Part shown: positions 1 to 8,455 of the stretch, one piece after another
Layout: each line of letters begins with the position of its first letter
Position numbering within the stretch: position 1 is the stretch's first letter
Assembly (NCBI GenBank): GCA_031292915.1
Contig: JAUMSH010000086.1
Location: 62,001-126,000, forward strand
Source of the DNA: Collinsella sp.
GTDB taxonomy: Bacteria > Actinomycetota > Coriobacteriia > Coriobacteriales > Coriobacteriaceae
DNA: 64,000 bases
Reading direction: 5' to 3'
The notes under the pieces: generated by a model
What the model was told of the DNA's origin: nothing
The model's database searches: none
The model's input: the letters and a program-made list of their open reading frames with translations, nothing else
Position numbers and translations under genes: made by a program

Positions 1-231
1 GTGTCGTTCGTAGGCATCGCGGTTCCGCATCTCGTGAAGTCGGCGCTGAAGTCGTCGAAGCCCATCCGCGTGATTCCTGCGTGCTTCTTGGGAGGCGCCA
101 TCTTCTGCGCGGGCTGCGATTTGATCGCGCGCACGCTGTTCTCCCCCGTCGAGCTTTCCATCAGCGCCGTCACCGCCATCTTCGGCGCGCCGGTGGTTAT
201 CGCGCTCATGCTGAAGAAGCGGGTGAGGTAG
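1..231 (+). CDS. FecCD-family ABC transporter permease, C-terminal fragment (cut by window edge)
   Basis: This is the last 76 residues of an integral membrane permease of the FecCD/BtuC type, which imports iron chelates, haem or cobalamin. The frame is open from base 1, so the true start lies outside the window and the first GTG is an internal codon. The motif FVGIAVPHLVK near the left end and the closing hydrophobic stretch ending in GAPVVIALMLKKR are typical of the last part of this family. The stop codon directly abuts the ATG of the following ATPase gene, so the two are one operon. The substrate cannot be told from this fragment. Confidence 0.85.
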   Translation: MSFVGIAVPHLVKSALKSSKPIRVIPACFLGGAIFCAGCDLIARTLFSPVELSISAVTAIFGAPVVIALMLKKRVR

Positions 232-1446
232 ATGGAGAAATTCGTGCCGCGGCCCAAAACGCTCAGAGGGGAGTCGAACCTCGAAACCCCGGTCGAAACG
301 CAGGCTGACGGAGCGCCGCTTTTCCGCATAAGCGACCTGTCGGCGGGCTACGACAAGAAGGTCGTAGTCGAAGGCGTCGATCTGGAGGTTCGCGCGGGCG
401 ACGTCGTGGCGCTCATCGGGCCGAACGGCTCGGGCAAGTCGACCATCTTGAAAACCATCACACGCCATCTGGCACCGCTTGCCGGCGCGGTCGAGCTCGA
501 CGGGCGAGAGATTTCCCGATGGAAGACGGCGGAGTTCGCAAGGAACCTTGCCGTTATGCTGACAGATCGCCCCCGGACCGAGCTCCTCACCTGCCGCGAT
601 ATCGTAGAGGCGGGAAGGCATCCCTACACCGGGCGAATGGGCACACTCACGCCCGATGACCATAATCGGGTCGACGAGGCCATGAAAACCGCACATGTGG
701 AAGGGCTCGCCGAGCGCGACTTCATGCAGATAAGCGACGGGCAACGCCAGCGCGTCATGCTCGCACGCGCCATCGCGCAGGATCCGCGTGTGCTCGTGCT
801 CGATGAGCCCACGTCGTATCTCGATATCCGCTACCAGATCGACCTGCTGCGAATACTTCGCCACCTTGCGAAATCGCGGAATGTTGCTGTCATCATGTCC
901 ATCCACGAACTCGAGCTCGCGCAGAAAAGCGCCGACAAGGTGATTTGCGTGAAGGACGGCCGGGTCTTCCGCGCCGGCGCACCCGAGGACATATTCACGC
1001 GCGAGACGATTGGCGAGCTCTACGGCCTTCAACATGGCACCTTCAACGAGCGCTTCGGCAGCGTGGAAATTGGGCGCCCACACGGCGATGCACACACATT
1101 CGTCATCGCCGGCGCAGGTACGGGGTCGGCTGTGTTTCGCCAGCTCATCCGGCAGGGCAAGGCGTTCTACGCGGGCGTTCTGCACGAAGGGGACATCGAC
1201 TGCGAGCTCGCGCGCGACCTGGCGACGGAATGCGTGGCCGAGCGCGCCTTCGAGCCGATCGGGGATAAAACCATAGCCCGCGCCAAAGAGCTCCTCGTCC
1301 ACTGCGCGAGCCTTATCGTGTGCCCCGCCGCCTTCGGCACCATAAACGCCCGCAACGCAGAGCTCGTCGAGTTTGCACGATCGCATGGTATCGAGGTCAT
1401 GCAAGCGTGCGAAGGCGCATCGGAGGATTCCAATGGATACGCCTAG
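232..1446 (+). CDS. FecE/BtuD-type ABC transporter ATP-binding protein with an extra C-terminal domain
   Basis: Cytoplasmic ATPase that would power the FecCD permease encoded just upstream. Walker A GPNGSGKST is at residues 63-71, the signature is ISDGQRQRV (about 167-175, with SD instead of SG), Walker B VLVLDEP is at 187-193, and a switch histidine lies in SIHELE. FecE proteins normally end near residue 260; this one has 404. Residues about 280-395 form an additional alpha/beta domain starting with a glycine-rich FVIAGAGTGSAV stretch and containing FYAGVLHEGDIDCELA and a later GTINARNAELVEFA. It looks like a nucleotide-binding-type fold, but I cannot assign its function. The ATG follows the permease stop with no gap. 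Confidence 0.85.
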   Translation: MEKFVPRPKTLRGESNLETPVETQADGAPLFRISDLSAGYDKKVVVEGVDLEVRAGDVVALIGPNGSGKSTILKTITRHLAPLAGAVELDGREISRWKTAEFARNLAVMLTDRPRTELLTCRDIVEAGRHPYTGRMGTLTPDDHNRVDEAMKTAHVEGLAERDFMQISDGQRQRVMLARAIAQDPRVLVLDEPTSYLDIRYQIDLLRILRHLAKSRNVAVIMSIHELELAQKSADKVICVKDGRVFRAGAPEDIFTRETIGELYGLQHGTFNERFGSVEIGRPHGDAHTFVIAGAGTGSAVFRQLIRQGKAFYAGVLHEGDIDCELARDLATECVAERAFEPIGDKTIARAKELLVHCASLIVCPAAFGTINARNAELVEFARSHGIEVMQACEGASEDSNGYA

Positions 1447-1483
1447 GCGCGATCCAAGAAATCGTCCGCATCCCCATCTGACA

Positions 1484-1500
1484 CTATTTCACCGCAACTT
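1484..1500. repeat. Single arm of the AAGTTGCGGTGAAATAG repeat
   Basis: CTATTTCACCGCAACTT here matches one arm of the inverted repeats at 3163-3231 and 11959-12027. No partner arm is visible nearby, so it is a half or decayed copy in the gap between the ABC ATPase and the radical SAM gene. Confidence 0.6.
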
Positions 1501-1633
1501 AGAGAGCGTCCGCTATAACGCTTCACCCCAAATCAAATTGATTCGTTGAATAGACACATTGCAAATCTTTATACTTCGTTTAATCCACAAGTGGGTATTA
1601 TCACACACAAGGCACACGTGAAAGGATATGCCC

Positions 1634-3067
1634 ATGTCGCTTACACAGTCAGCAGAGCGTGCAGCGCTCAACAAGCTCATCGATTATCTCGACGACAACC
1701 CGCAAGAAAACATCGACAAAATCATGGACCTCGTGAACAAGCTGGTCCCCAATCGCGTATTTCCTGTACAGCGAGAGGCATTCACCAATGTCATCAAGAG
1801 CCGCGGCAATTGGTATGACCTGATCATGCGTGTGTTCAGCCTTAATCCCCAGATGCGAACCAAGCTGCTTAAGACCCTCATTGTCGACGCCAACCTGCTT
1901 GCTTGGCCAGAGCAGGAAAAGAACCGCGAAAAGTACCAGTGCAACGTTCCGTGGGCCATCCTGCTCGATCCCACGAGCGCCTGCAACCTGCATTGCACGG
2001 GCTGCTGGGCCGCTGAGTACGGCTACAAGCAGAATCTCTCGTTCGAAGACATCGACTCTATCGTTACGCAGGGCAAAGAGCTCGGTACGCATATCTACAT
2101 CTATACCGGCGGCGAGCCGCTCGTCCGCAAGCAGGACCTAATCAGAATTTGCGAAAAACATCAGGACTGCGCGTTTCTCTGCTTTACCAACTCCACGCTG
2201 ATCGACGAGGCCTTCTGCGACGACATGATTCGCGTAGGTAATTTTGTCCCCGCCATCAGCGCCGAGGGCAATGAGCACACAACCGACGCCCGTCGCGGCG
2301 AAGGTACCTACGCAAAGATCGAGCACGCCATGAAACTCCTGCGCGAGCGCGACTTACCGTTTGGTATCTCCACCTGTTGGACAAGCGCCAATGCCGATAC
2401 GGTTGCTACCGAGGAGAACATGGACTGGATGATCGGCGAGGGAGCACTCTTCTGCTGGTACTTCCACTTTATGCCGGTTGGCCGCAACGCAACCCCCGAG
2501 CTCATGCCCACGCCCGAGCAGCGCGAGCACATGTATCACTTTATCCGCAAAATGCGCGAGAAGAAGCCGCTGTTTACGCTCGACTTTCAAAACGACGGCG
2601 AGTTTGTAGGCGGGTGTATCGCCGGAGGTCGCCGCTACCTGCACATCAACGCCGCCGGAGACGTGGAGCCGTGCGTGTTCATCCACTACTCAAACGCCAA
2701 CATCCACGATGTGAGCTTACTCGACGCGCTGCGCTCTCCCCTCTTTATGAAGTACTACGAAAACATGCCGTTCAACGACAACTACCTCAAACCATGCCCC
2801 ATGCTCGAGAATCCAGACGTGCTGCCCAAAATGGTTGCCGAGAGTGGCGCAATGAGCACCGATCTTATCGAGAAGGAGTCACTCGAGCAGCTGCGCGAAA
2901 AGACCCAGGCTGCCGCCGAGGCATGGTCACCTGTCGCCGACCGCATCTGGAACGACTCCGACGAGCCGCTATACGCCAAGCGTCACGAGGATAAGTCACA
3001 GGGTATGGCCGATAGCGACATGCACAAGTTCGAAAAGCAGGGCCGCACGCTCAAAAACGGCGATTAA
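1634..3067 (+). CDS. Radical SAM protein with SPASM-like C-terminal cysteines
   Basis: Cytoplasmic radical SAM enzyme of unknown substrate. The 4Fe-4S/SAM cysteines are C117, C121 and C124 (SACNLHCTGCW), and the SAM-contact motif TGGEP is near 158-162. Further cysteines in GGCIAGG, VEPCVF and LKPCPM suggest an auxiliary cluster of the SPASM/twitch kind. About 100 residues precede the radical SAM barrel. I chose the ATG at 1634 because AAAGGA at 1621-1626 lies 7 bases upstream; the ATG at 1628 would touch that ribosome site. The gene stands alone: an ABC operon precedes it and a convergent TetR gene follows. A peptide-modifying or anaerobic maturase role is possible, but no precursor peptide gene is visible. 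Confidence 0.85.
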   Translation: MSLTQSAERAALNKLIDYLDDNPQENIDKIMDLVNKLVPNRVFPVQREAFTNVIKSRGNWYDLIMRVFSLNPQMRTKLLKTLIVDANLLAWPEQEKNREKYQCNVPWAILLDPTSACNLHCTGCWAAEYGYKQNLSFEDIDSIVTQGKELGTHIYIYTGGEPLVRKQDLIRICEKHQDCAFLCFTNSTLIDEAFCDDMIRVGNFVPAISAEGNEHTTDARRGEGTYAKIEHAMKLLRERDLPFGISTCWTSANADTVATEENMDWMIGEGALFCWYFHFMPVGRNATPELMPTPEQREHMYHFIRKMREKKPLFTLDFQNDGEFVGGCIAGGRRYLHINAAGDVEPCVFIHYSNANIHDVSLLDALRSPLFMKYYENMPFNDNYLKPCPMLENPDVLPKMVAESGAMSTDLIEKESLEQLREKTQAAAEAWSPVADRIWNDSDEPLYAKRHEDKSQGMADSDMHKFEKQGRTLKNGD

Positions 3068-3100
3068 TGCTGTTCTACACGGCAAACGCTCAGAAATGAA

Positions 3101-3139
3101 GCGGAGCAGTCTCGAGGCTCATCTTCGAGGCTGCTCCGC
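3101..3139 (+). terminator. Hairpin downstream of the radical SAM gene
   Basis: A 14-base stem (GCGGAGCAGTCTCG at 3101-3114 against CGAGGCTGCTCCGC at 3126-3139) starts 34 bases after the stop codon. There is only CCTTACC after it rather than a U-run, so it is a weak intrinsic terminator or a 3' stabilising hairpin. Confidence 0.5.
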
Positions 3140-3162
3140 CTTACCATCAAAACAGTTTTACT

Positions 3163-3231
3163 AAGTTGCGGTGAAATAGGGACCAGAACGGCCTTCCAAT
3201 AACCAAAACAATCCCTATTCCACCGCAACTT
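3163..3231. repeat. Inverted repeat, AAGTTGCGGTGAAATAGGGA family
   Basis: The left arm AAGTTGCGGTGAAATAGGGA (3163-3182) and the right arm at 3212-3231 are reverse complements with one mismatch, separated by 29 bases. The same arms recur at 11959-12027 and as a single arm at 1484-1500. It lies between two convergent genes. Confidence 0.75.
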
Positions 3232-3255
3232 CTATAAGTTATTGAATTATCGATG

Positions 3256-3867
3256 CTATTCGAAGCGAGATTCCAGACTCGACAGACCGTTGAGAGTCAG
3301 GTCGTTGGCGACCTCAGAGACGCGCTCGATAGGAACCGAGCCGTCAGACAGCGCCCACGTGCGATAGATACCGATAATACCCGACAGCAAAAACGCCAGA
3401 TAGTAGTCGAACATCTCGTCCTTGAGACCTTGGGGCAGCAGATCGCGTTCGGCAATCTCGTGCTCGAGCGGCGCACGAAGACGAGCCATAAAATCATCGA
3501 GCGGAATGTTCTCGATCAGCTGACGATTGAGCACCAAGTTGTTGCACAGTGCCTCGTTAACGGTTTTAAAGAAGGTCGCCGCCGCGCCAAGAGCGCGCTC
3601 GTTGGTGTCGCCGTCCATTGAAGCAAGCGTTTTCTCGACCGAGTCGACAATCATCTCCACCACATCGACGGCAATGGCATCGAGCAGGCCATCAACCGTA
3701 CCAAAGTGAACGTAAAAGGTCTTGCGGTCGACATTGGCCTCGCGCGCGATAGCACTCACCGTAATGTCTGCCAGCGGCTTTTCCATGAGCAGGCGCTCGA
3801 AAGCGGAAAGGATGGCATTACGGCTGCGAACGATGCGACGATCAAAACGCGGTTTGTTGGTTGCCAT
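3256..3867 (-). CDS. TetR/AcrR-family transcriptional regulator
   Basis: A 203-residue DNA-binding repressor. The N-terminal helix-turn-helix ITVSAIAREANVDRKTFYVHF lies at about residues 35-55 and matches the TetR consensus; the C-terminal two thirds is the variable ligand and dimer domain. The start chosen is the ATG at 3867, which has AAGGGA 7 bases upstream; a longer frame to 3894 lacks a ribosome site. It faces the radical SAM gene tail to tail and precedes the membrane protein gene at 3984-5291, which is read in the same direction toward it, so its target is not evident from position. Confidence 0.85.
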   Translation of the reverse strand: MATNKPRFDRRIVRSRNAILSAFERLLMEKPLADITVSAIAREANVDRKTFYVHFGTVDGLLDAIAVDVVEMIVDSVEKTLASMDGDTNERALGAAATFFKTVNEALCNNLVLNRQLIENIPLDDFMARLRAPLEHEIAERDLLPQGLKDEMFDYYLAFLLSGIIGIYRTWALSDGSVPIERVSEVANDLTLNGLSSLESRFE

Positions 3868-3983
3868 GGGCGTGTCCCTTCGATATGCGAGCATTCATCA
3901 ACAGATGAGAGATAATCTACGTAAGAGGATTATCCCCCATACAGCACAAATATGACCCGCATCATGAAGAACGCACGACTGCC

Positions 3984-5291
3984 CTACTGCGACTTAGGAT
4001 GCTTCTTCTTATTGAGTGCCGACGGAGATACGCGAATACCATCGCCTGTCTGGCGCACATAGGCTTTATGAGCCGGCTTAGCGGTCCCAGAAGCCTTCTG
4101 AGCCTGCTTCTTGGGATCAACGGTAACAGCATTCGTGGGGTGGGGCTTTGTGGGCGCAGAGGGCGTTTGAGGCGTGCGACCGAGCTTGCGCATCACGCGA
4201 TCCCAGCGCGCATGGATGCTCTCGTTGTGGGCACTCTTAAGGCCCAGCAGGGGCGCAGCCAAAATGGTCGGCGCAATAAACGTAATGAGGCGCCACAGCA
4301 GATAGCCGGCGGTCGAAGCCGACCCAAAGAAATGACCCAAGAACAATGCAAAGCCGCCCTCAGCGCCACCAGTTCCACCGGGCAGGGGGACCGCAGAGCT
4401 CAACAGCTGTACAAAGGCGCTCGCGGCCATGACCGAGAAAAAGTCGACCTCGTGGTGGCCAAAGGCAAGCATCAGGAAATACGGCACGAGGTAGAAAAAC
4501 GCGAGCTGTAGCATGGTGATGACCACAGTGAGCAGCATGGACGAAAAGTGGCCAGCCGAAAGCTTGAACTTCTCGGAGAACGAGTAGATCTCGCCATCGA
4601 CAAACGTGCGCCATCCCTCGATCTTAGTGGACGAGACGCCTATGCGCTCGAGCCAATTAATGATGCAATGGGCGACGCGCGTGACGGTCTTAGGCATGAG
4701 CGCGACGGCGAAGATGCCAAGCAAGATGCAGCAGTGCCCACCAAAGCTAAAGACACACAGCAGCGTCATGTCGCCATAGCGCTCGGCAAAAAACGGCATG
4801 CGAGCAAGCAGGAGGATAGCGCCCCAGGCAACGAGGCCAAACTGGTACACGATAAAGCGCGTGAACTGCGTGGCTCCGGCCTCGCCGACATTTTGGCCCG
4901 CTTTGGTCAGGCGGTAGATCTGGGCGGGAGTCGAGCCCATCATCATAGGCGTCAAGTTGCCAAAGAAGATGCCACTCGCCTCGACCGAAATGAGGTCGCG
5001 AATACCGACGGGCGAATATGGGTCGAGCCAGACGGCGATCGCATAGGCCACAATGCCAAAGAACAGATACATGAACATGCAAAGACACGCGACAACGAGC
5101 CATGGCGCCTGGACGCTCGACATAGCGGCCCAGAACTGCCCCATCTGCCCGGTAACCACCAGATAGACGATATAACCCACCAGCACGACGCCGATAAAGA
5201 TGGCGCCACGGCGTGCGCTCTTATTGTCATCGCCGCCCGAGGCCTCAACCTCGACCTGGGGCTTAGACGTATGCTGAGAGGACTCCGTCAT
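3984..5291 (-). CDS. UPF0104 / MprF-flippase-like integral membrane protein
   Basis: A 435-residue polytopic membrane protein resembling the N-terminal flippase half of lysylphosphatidylglycerol synthase (YbhN/AglD/UPF0104 family). It has about eight hydrophobic segments and the conserved SSAVPLPGGTGGAEGGF motif around residue 310, which is diagnostic of the family. No lysyl-transferase domain follows; the protein ends in a basic, proline- and lysine-rich tail. Family members are thought to move lipids or lipid-linked sugars. The start ATG at 5291 is preceded by GAAGGAG; an upstream in-frame ATG at 5312 has no ribosome site. Confidence 0.8.
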   Translation of the reverse strand: MTESSQHTSKPQVEVEASGGDDNKSARRGAIFIGVVLVGYIVYLVVTGQMGQFWAAMSSVQAPWLVVACLCMFMYLFFGIVAYAIAVWLDPYSPVGIRDLISVEASGIFFGNLTPMMMGSTPAQIYRLTKAGQNVGEAGATQFTRFIVYQFGLVAWGAILLLARMPFFAERYGDMTLLCVFSFGGHCCILLGIFAVALMPKTVTRVAHCIINWLERIGVSSTKIEGWRTFVDGEIYSFSEKFKLSAGHFSSMLLTVVITMLQLAFFYLVPYFLMLAFGHHEVDFFSVMAASAFVQLLSSAVPLPGGTGGAEGGFALFLGHFFGSASTAGYLLWRLITFIAPTILAAPLLGLKSAHNESIHARWDRVMRKLGRTPQTPSAPTKPHPTNAVTVDPKKQAQKASGTAKPAHKAYVRQTGDGIRVSPSALNKKKHPKSQ

Positions 5292-5399
5292 GAGACTCCT
5301 TCTAACAGTCAAAATATTTTGGATATTGTACCCGTAAGGGCCATAGGCAGAACGAAAAGCTCTGGTTCAAACGGGAATTGCAGACGGTTGTTTGATAAT

Positions 5400-5430
5400 A
5401 AAAAACCCGGCCTTCCATGGGAAGTCCGGG
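5400..5430 (-). terminator. Terminator of the tRNA-Glu transcript
   Basis: Read on the minus strand, a stem of CCCGGACTTCC pairing with GGAAGGCCGGG is followed directly by six Ts. It lies 12 bases past the second tRNA. Confidence 0.8.
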
Positions 5431-5441
5431 TATCAGATGCG

Positions 5442-5518
5442 TGGTAGCCCGTACCAGATTCGAACTGGTGATCTCCGCCTTGAGAGGGCGGCGTCCTAAA
5501 CCGCTAGACGAACGGGCC
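5442..5518 (-). tRNA. tRNA-Glu (anticodon CUC), distal copy
   Basis: 77 bases including an encoded CCA end. The cloverleaf can be drawn: acceptor GGCCCGT/ACGGGCT, anticodon stem CCGCC/GGCGG with loop CTCTCAA giving anticodon CUC (reads GAG, glutamate), and a T arm with GTTCGAATC. It is identical to the copy at 5541-5617, 22 bases away, and both are cotranscribed. The G1-U72 wobble at the acceptor end is as in many bacterial tRNA-Glu genes. Confidence 0.93.
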
Positions 5519-5540
5519 ATAAGCCTCAGCAAAAAAGAAG

Positions 5541-5617
5541 TGGTAGCCCGTACCAGATTCGAACTGGTGATCTCCGCCTTGAGAGGGCGGCGTCCTAAAC
5601 CGCTAGACGAACGGGCC
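5541..5617 (-). tRNA. tRNA-Glu (anticodon CUC), proximal copy
   Basis: Same 77-base sequence and cloverleaf as the downstream copy, with anticodon CUC and encoded CCA. It is the first gene of the two-tRNA unit, about 28 bases from the predicted transcription start. Confidence 0.93.
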
Positions 5618-5651
5618 ACATGACATCTGCACTGCCGTGCTGCGAGGAAAT

Positions 5652-5680
5652 ATATTACGGGACAAAAAACGTCAGCGCAA
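5652..5680 (-). promoter_or_regulatory. Predicted sigma-70-type promoter of the tRNA-Glu pair
   Basis: On the minus strand TTGCGC (5675-5680) and TAATAT (5652-5657) are 17 bases apart, the ideal spacing for a housekeeping promoter. It points at the two tRNA genes and would start transcription near 5645. Confidence 0.6.
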
Positions 5681-5695
5681 GAAGAAATTCCAAAT

Positions 5696-5714
5696 TGCCG
5701 AAAAATTGTCGGCA
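5696..5714 (-). terminator. Small hairpin after the CCA-adding enzyme gene
   Basis: A 6-base stem TGCCGA/TCGGCA with a 7-base T-rich loop lies about 30 bases past the stop. The following tract ATTTGGAATTTC is only partly T-rich, so termination is uncertain. Confidence 0.35.
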
Positions 5715-5744
5715 GGTTATGGAACACGCAGGTAAACTGGGTAG

Positions 5745-7139
5745 CTAATTCAAGTTGAGATGGACCAAAAGAGCTTCGCGATCGTTGGGAATGTTGTCTT
5801 CGATCACGGCGTCGAGGGCGGCGTTGAGAAGCTGACCCAGTTCCGGCCCGGGCTTGACTCCGGCACGGATCAGGTCGCCGCCGTTGATGGCGAGCATCTT
5901 GAGCATATAGGGCTCCCCTGCCTTCAGCAGCTCGTGCGCCATCGCGCGCATCTCCTCAATCGTCTCAACGTAATAGAAGCACGACGGGGCCTTGCCGAGC
6001 GTGTCAGCACGCTTAAGGTCCATGAGCTCGTCAATCAGACGGGCCGTGTCGACGCCCTCGCCAGAAAGCGCACACATCATATTGAGCAGGCAGGATCGCT
6101 CGGGACGCAGCGGTTTGTCGTGATATTTGATGAGCAGGCACACGTCGCGCACCAGGTCGTGCGAGAGAGCCAGGCGATCCATAATGACGCGCGCTTTCTT
6201 GGCGCCGAGCTCGGGATGACCGTAGAAGTGTCCGCTGCCGGCGTGATCGACCGTAAAGCACTCGGGCTTGGAGACATCGTGCAAAAACGCCGCCCACATA
6301 AGGCTCGACGATGGCGCGACGCCGTCGCACAGCGCCAGCTCCCCTGCCACTGTCAGCACACGGGCGATATGCTCGTAGACGTTAAACGCATGGTAGACAC
6401 TTCGCTGATCAAACCCGCGACCCGCTGCCAACTCGGGCACAGCGGCACAGATGAGCTCGGGATAGCGAAGCATCGCGTCTCCCCCATGACCGGTCGAAAG
6501 AATGCCCTCGAGCTCAATACCCACACGCTCGCGCGCCACGGCATCGAGCAGCGGCGCGCACTCGGCAAGCGCACGCTTAGTCTCGGGCTCAATCATAAAG
6601 TCCAGGCGGCAGGCAAAGCGCACCGCGCGCAGCATGCGCAGGGCGTCCTCGTTAAAGCGACGCTTGGGATCGCCGACAGCGCGAATCAGCTTGCGCCCCA
6701 AGTCACCCTGGCCGTCGTAGCGGTCGACAAGCCCGCGCTCGGGATGCCAGGCCATGGCGTTGACGGTAAAGTCGCGGCGCGCCAGATCGTCCTCGAGCGA
6801 GGCGGCACGCTCCACACTCTGGGGATGGCGCCCATCGGTATAGAAGCCATCCAGACGGTACGTGGTGACCTCGATACGCTCGCCATCGGAAATAGCCGTG
6901 ATTCCGCCAAATTTAATGCCCGACTCCACGACCGCGATATCAGCGGCCTCGAGCGCCGCCTTGGACTCCTGCCACAGGCCACTACAGCACATATCAACAT
7001 CGTGGCTGGGGCACCCCATCAGGGCGTCGCGCACCCAACCGCCCACGTACCAAGCCTCAAGACCAGCCGCCTCAAGCGCGCGCAGGACGCGTAGGGACGC
7101 ATCGGACGGTTGCGTACCGTTGAGCGAAACATTGCACAT
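5745..7139 (-). CDS. cca: CCA tRNA nucleotidyltransferase
   Basis: Cytoplasmic enzyme that adds or repairs the 3' CCA end of tRNAs using CTP and ATP. At 464 residues it has a class II nucleotidyltransferase head with YVGGWVRDALMG and the metal-binding DVDM (about 31-50), an RNA-binding helical middle (FNEDALRMLRAVRFACRL), and an HD-type domain with AAFLHDVSKPE near 285. The HD domain fits the PcnB/CCA group of actinobacteria. The start ATG at 7139 has AGGAGG 8 bases upstream. Its neighbours are the tRNA-Glu genes, which already encode CCA, so repair is its likely role for those. Confidence 0.93.
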   Translation of the reverse strand: MCNVSLNGTQPSDASLRVLRALEAAGLEAWYVGGWVRDALMGCPSHDVDMCCSGLWQESKAALEAADIAVVESGIKFGGITAISDGERIEVTTYRLDGFYTDGRHPQSVERAASLEDDLARRDFTVNAMAWHPERGLVDRYDGQGDLGRKLIRAVGDPKRRFNEDALRMLRAVRFACRLDFMIEPETKRALAECAPLLDAVARERVGIELEGILSTGHGGDAMLRYPELICAAVPELAAGRGFDQRSVYHAFNVYEHIARVLTVAGELALCDGVAPSSSLMWAAFLHDVSKPECFTVDHAGSGHFYGHPELGAKKARVIMDRLALSHDLVRDVCLLIKYHDKPLRPERSCLLNMMCALSGEGVDTARLIDELMDLKRADTLGKAPSCFYYVETIEEMRAMAHELLKAGEPYMLKMLAINGGDLIRAGVKPGPELGQLLNAALDAVIEDNIPNDREALLVHLNLN

Positions 7140-7276
7140 GCCTATGGCCTCCTGCACTTGTGAGCGTTAATCGATGGTTCTCAAGAAGTCTAACAAGAAA
7201 CGAGAAAGCGCGCACACGCAATCGCGTCGTTGATTAGATAAAACGAGACAGCAGACACCACATATGTTCAGCGCGC

Positions 7277-7312
7277 AAAAAACACCCGCCTTGGTAATCC
7301 AAAGCGGGTGTT
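7277..7312 (-). terminator. Terminator of the second PfkB gene
   Basis: On the minus strand, AACACCCGCTTTGG pairs with CCAAGGCGGGTGTT across an ATTA loop and is followed by a run of Ts. It lies just after the stop of the kinase gene and closes the PTS gene block. Confidence 0.85.
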
Positions 7313-7334
7313 CGACAACGATGTATCGATGCGG

Positions 7335-8267
7335 CTAGCAGACCTGGCGAACCTCGATGTGCTTCTTATATTCGTCCACCTTGGCAAAATCGCCCAAACC
7401 GGGGCACTCGACCACGTTGGCGCCGGTGGCCATCGACAGGCGCAGGGCGTCCTCGACGCGCTCGGGGGCGTCGTGCCACACGGACAAGAAGGCAGCGAGC
7501 GAGGAATCGCCGGCGCACACCGTCGACAGCAGCTTGACGTCGAAGGTGCGGTTGGCAAACCAGATATGCTCGCCGTTGGAGAAGTACGCGCCGTCGCCAC
7601 CGAGGGTCAGCAGCACGTTCTTGGCGCCCTTGGCGTGCAGCTCGGCCATCGCGCCCTTGACGGACTCGTCGTCGCCACCGCTCACCTTGATGCCAAAGAT
7701 GTCGAGCAGCTCGTCATCATTGGGCTTGATCAGCAGCGGCTCCATGGCAATGAGGTCTGCCAGCTGATGGCTCGAGATGTCGAGGACAAACTCGGCCCCC
7801 TTGGCCTTGACACGGCGCAGGACCTCGGCCAGGAAGCCCTCGGAAGTGTTGGGAGGCAGCGAGCCGCTGATGACCAGGCAGGTCATGTCATCGAGCGAAT
7901 CGATGAGCTCAAACATCTCCTGCTCGTTGGCCTCGTTGATGGCGGCACCGGCGTTGACCATGTTGTACTCGGTGTCGGGGCCGGCATTGAGGAACACGTT
8001 GACGCGCGTGATGCCGTCGGTCCACACGGGCTTGACGGGCACGCCCAGGGCCTCGGCGCCCTTGACGATAAACTCGCCCGAGAAGCCAGCGAAGAAGCCC
8101 AGGATCGTGGTGTCGACACCGTAGTGGTCAAGCGTAAACGAGACGTTGAGGCCCTTGCCGTTGGGCGTATAGACGGCGTTGCGAGTACGCGTGACGGTGT
8201 TGGCAGCAAGGCCGTCGCAGGCGATGTTGTAGTCAATGGCGGGATTTGCAGTGAGCGTGTAAATCAT
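7335..8267 (-). CDS. PfkB-family hexose-phosphate kinase (1-phosphofructokinase type)
   Basis: A 310-residue ribokinase-fold kinase of the 1-phosphofructokinase/tagatose-6-phosphate kinase (FruK/LacC) group. It starts with the typical IYTLTANPAIDY, has the substrate region PNGKGLNVSF, and carries the anion-hole and catalytic-base motif CAGDSSLAAF. It resembles the next gene (8456-9388) along its full length and is probably its tandem duplicate. AAAGGAA precedes the ATG at 8267. A terminator separates it from the neighbour, so it may also have its own promoter. Fructose-1-phosphate is the likely substrate by context, but a related sugar phosphate such as tagatose-6-phosphate is possible. Confidence 0.85.
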   Translation of the reverse strand: MIYTLTANPAIDYNIACDGLAANTVTRTRNAVYTPNGKGLNVSFTLDHYGVDTTILGFFAGFSGEFIVKGAEALGVPVKPVWTDGITRVNVFLNAGPDTEYNMVNAGAAINEANEQEMFELIDSLDDMTCLVISGSLPPNTSEGFLAEVLRRVKAKGAEFVLDISSHQLADLIAMEPLLIKPNDDELLDIFGIKVSGGDDESVKGAMAELHAKGAKNVLLTLGGDGAYFSNGEHIWFANRTFDVKLLSTVCAGDSSLAAFLSVWHDAPERVEDALRLSMATGANVVECPGLGDFAKVDEYKKHIEVRQVC

Positions 8268-8396
8268 GAATGTTCCTTTCACGAAGCAACGTGTTAATGA
8301 AAGTATATTCCACGCATCGGTAAAAGGCTAGGACAACTCGGTGAACGGTGTGGAAGCGATGAAGTACGGCAGGACATCTCTCCCCTATGACGGAAC

Positions 8397-8428
8397 AAAA
8401 AGGCGCCCTGGCCGAAACCGGGGCGCCG
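8397..8428 (-). terminator. Terminator between the two PfkB kinase genes
   Basis: GGCGCCCCGG and CCAGGGCGCC form a GC-rich stem with loop TTTCGG on the minus strand, followed by TTTTT. It lies between the kinase stop at 8456 and the next kinase start. Confidence 0.8.
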
Positions 8429-8455
8429 CATGCGCACGAATATGTCGCGTTTCGA

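Noticed and set aside
5302..5727. Minus-strand frame of 141 codons with an internal repeat
   Set aside because: The apparent protein repeat is produced by the two tandem tRNA-Glu genes.
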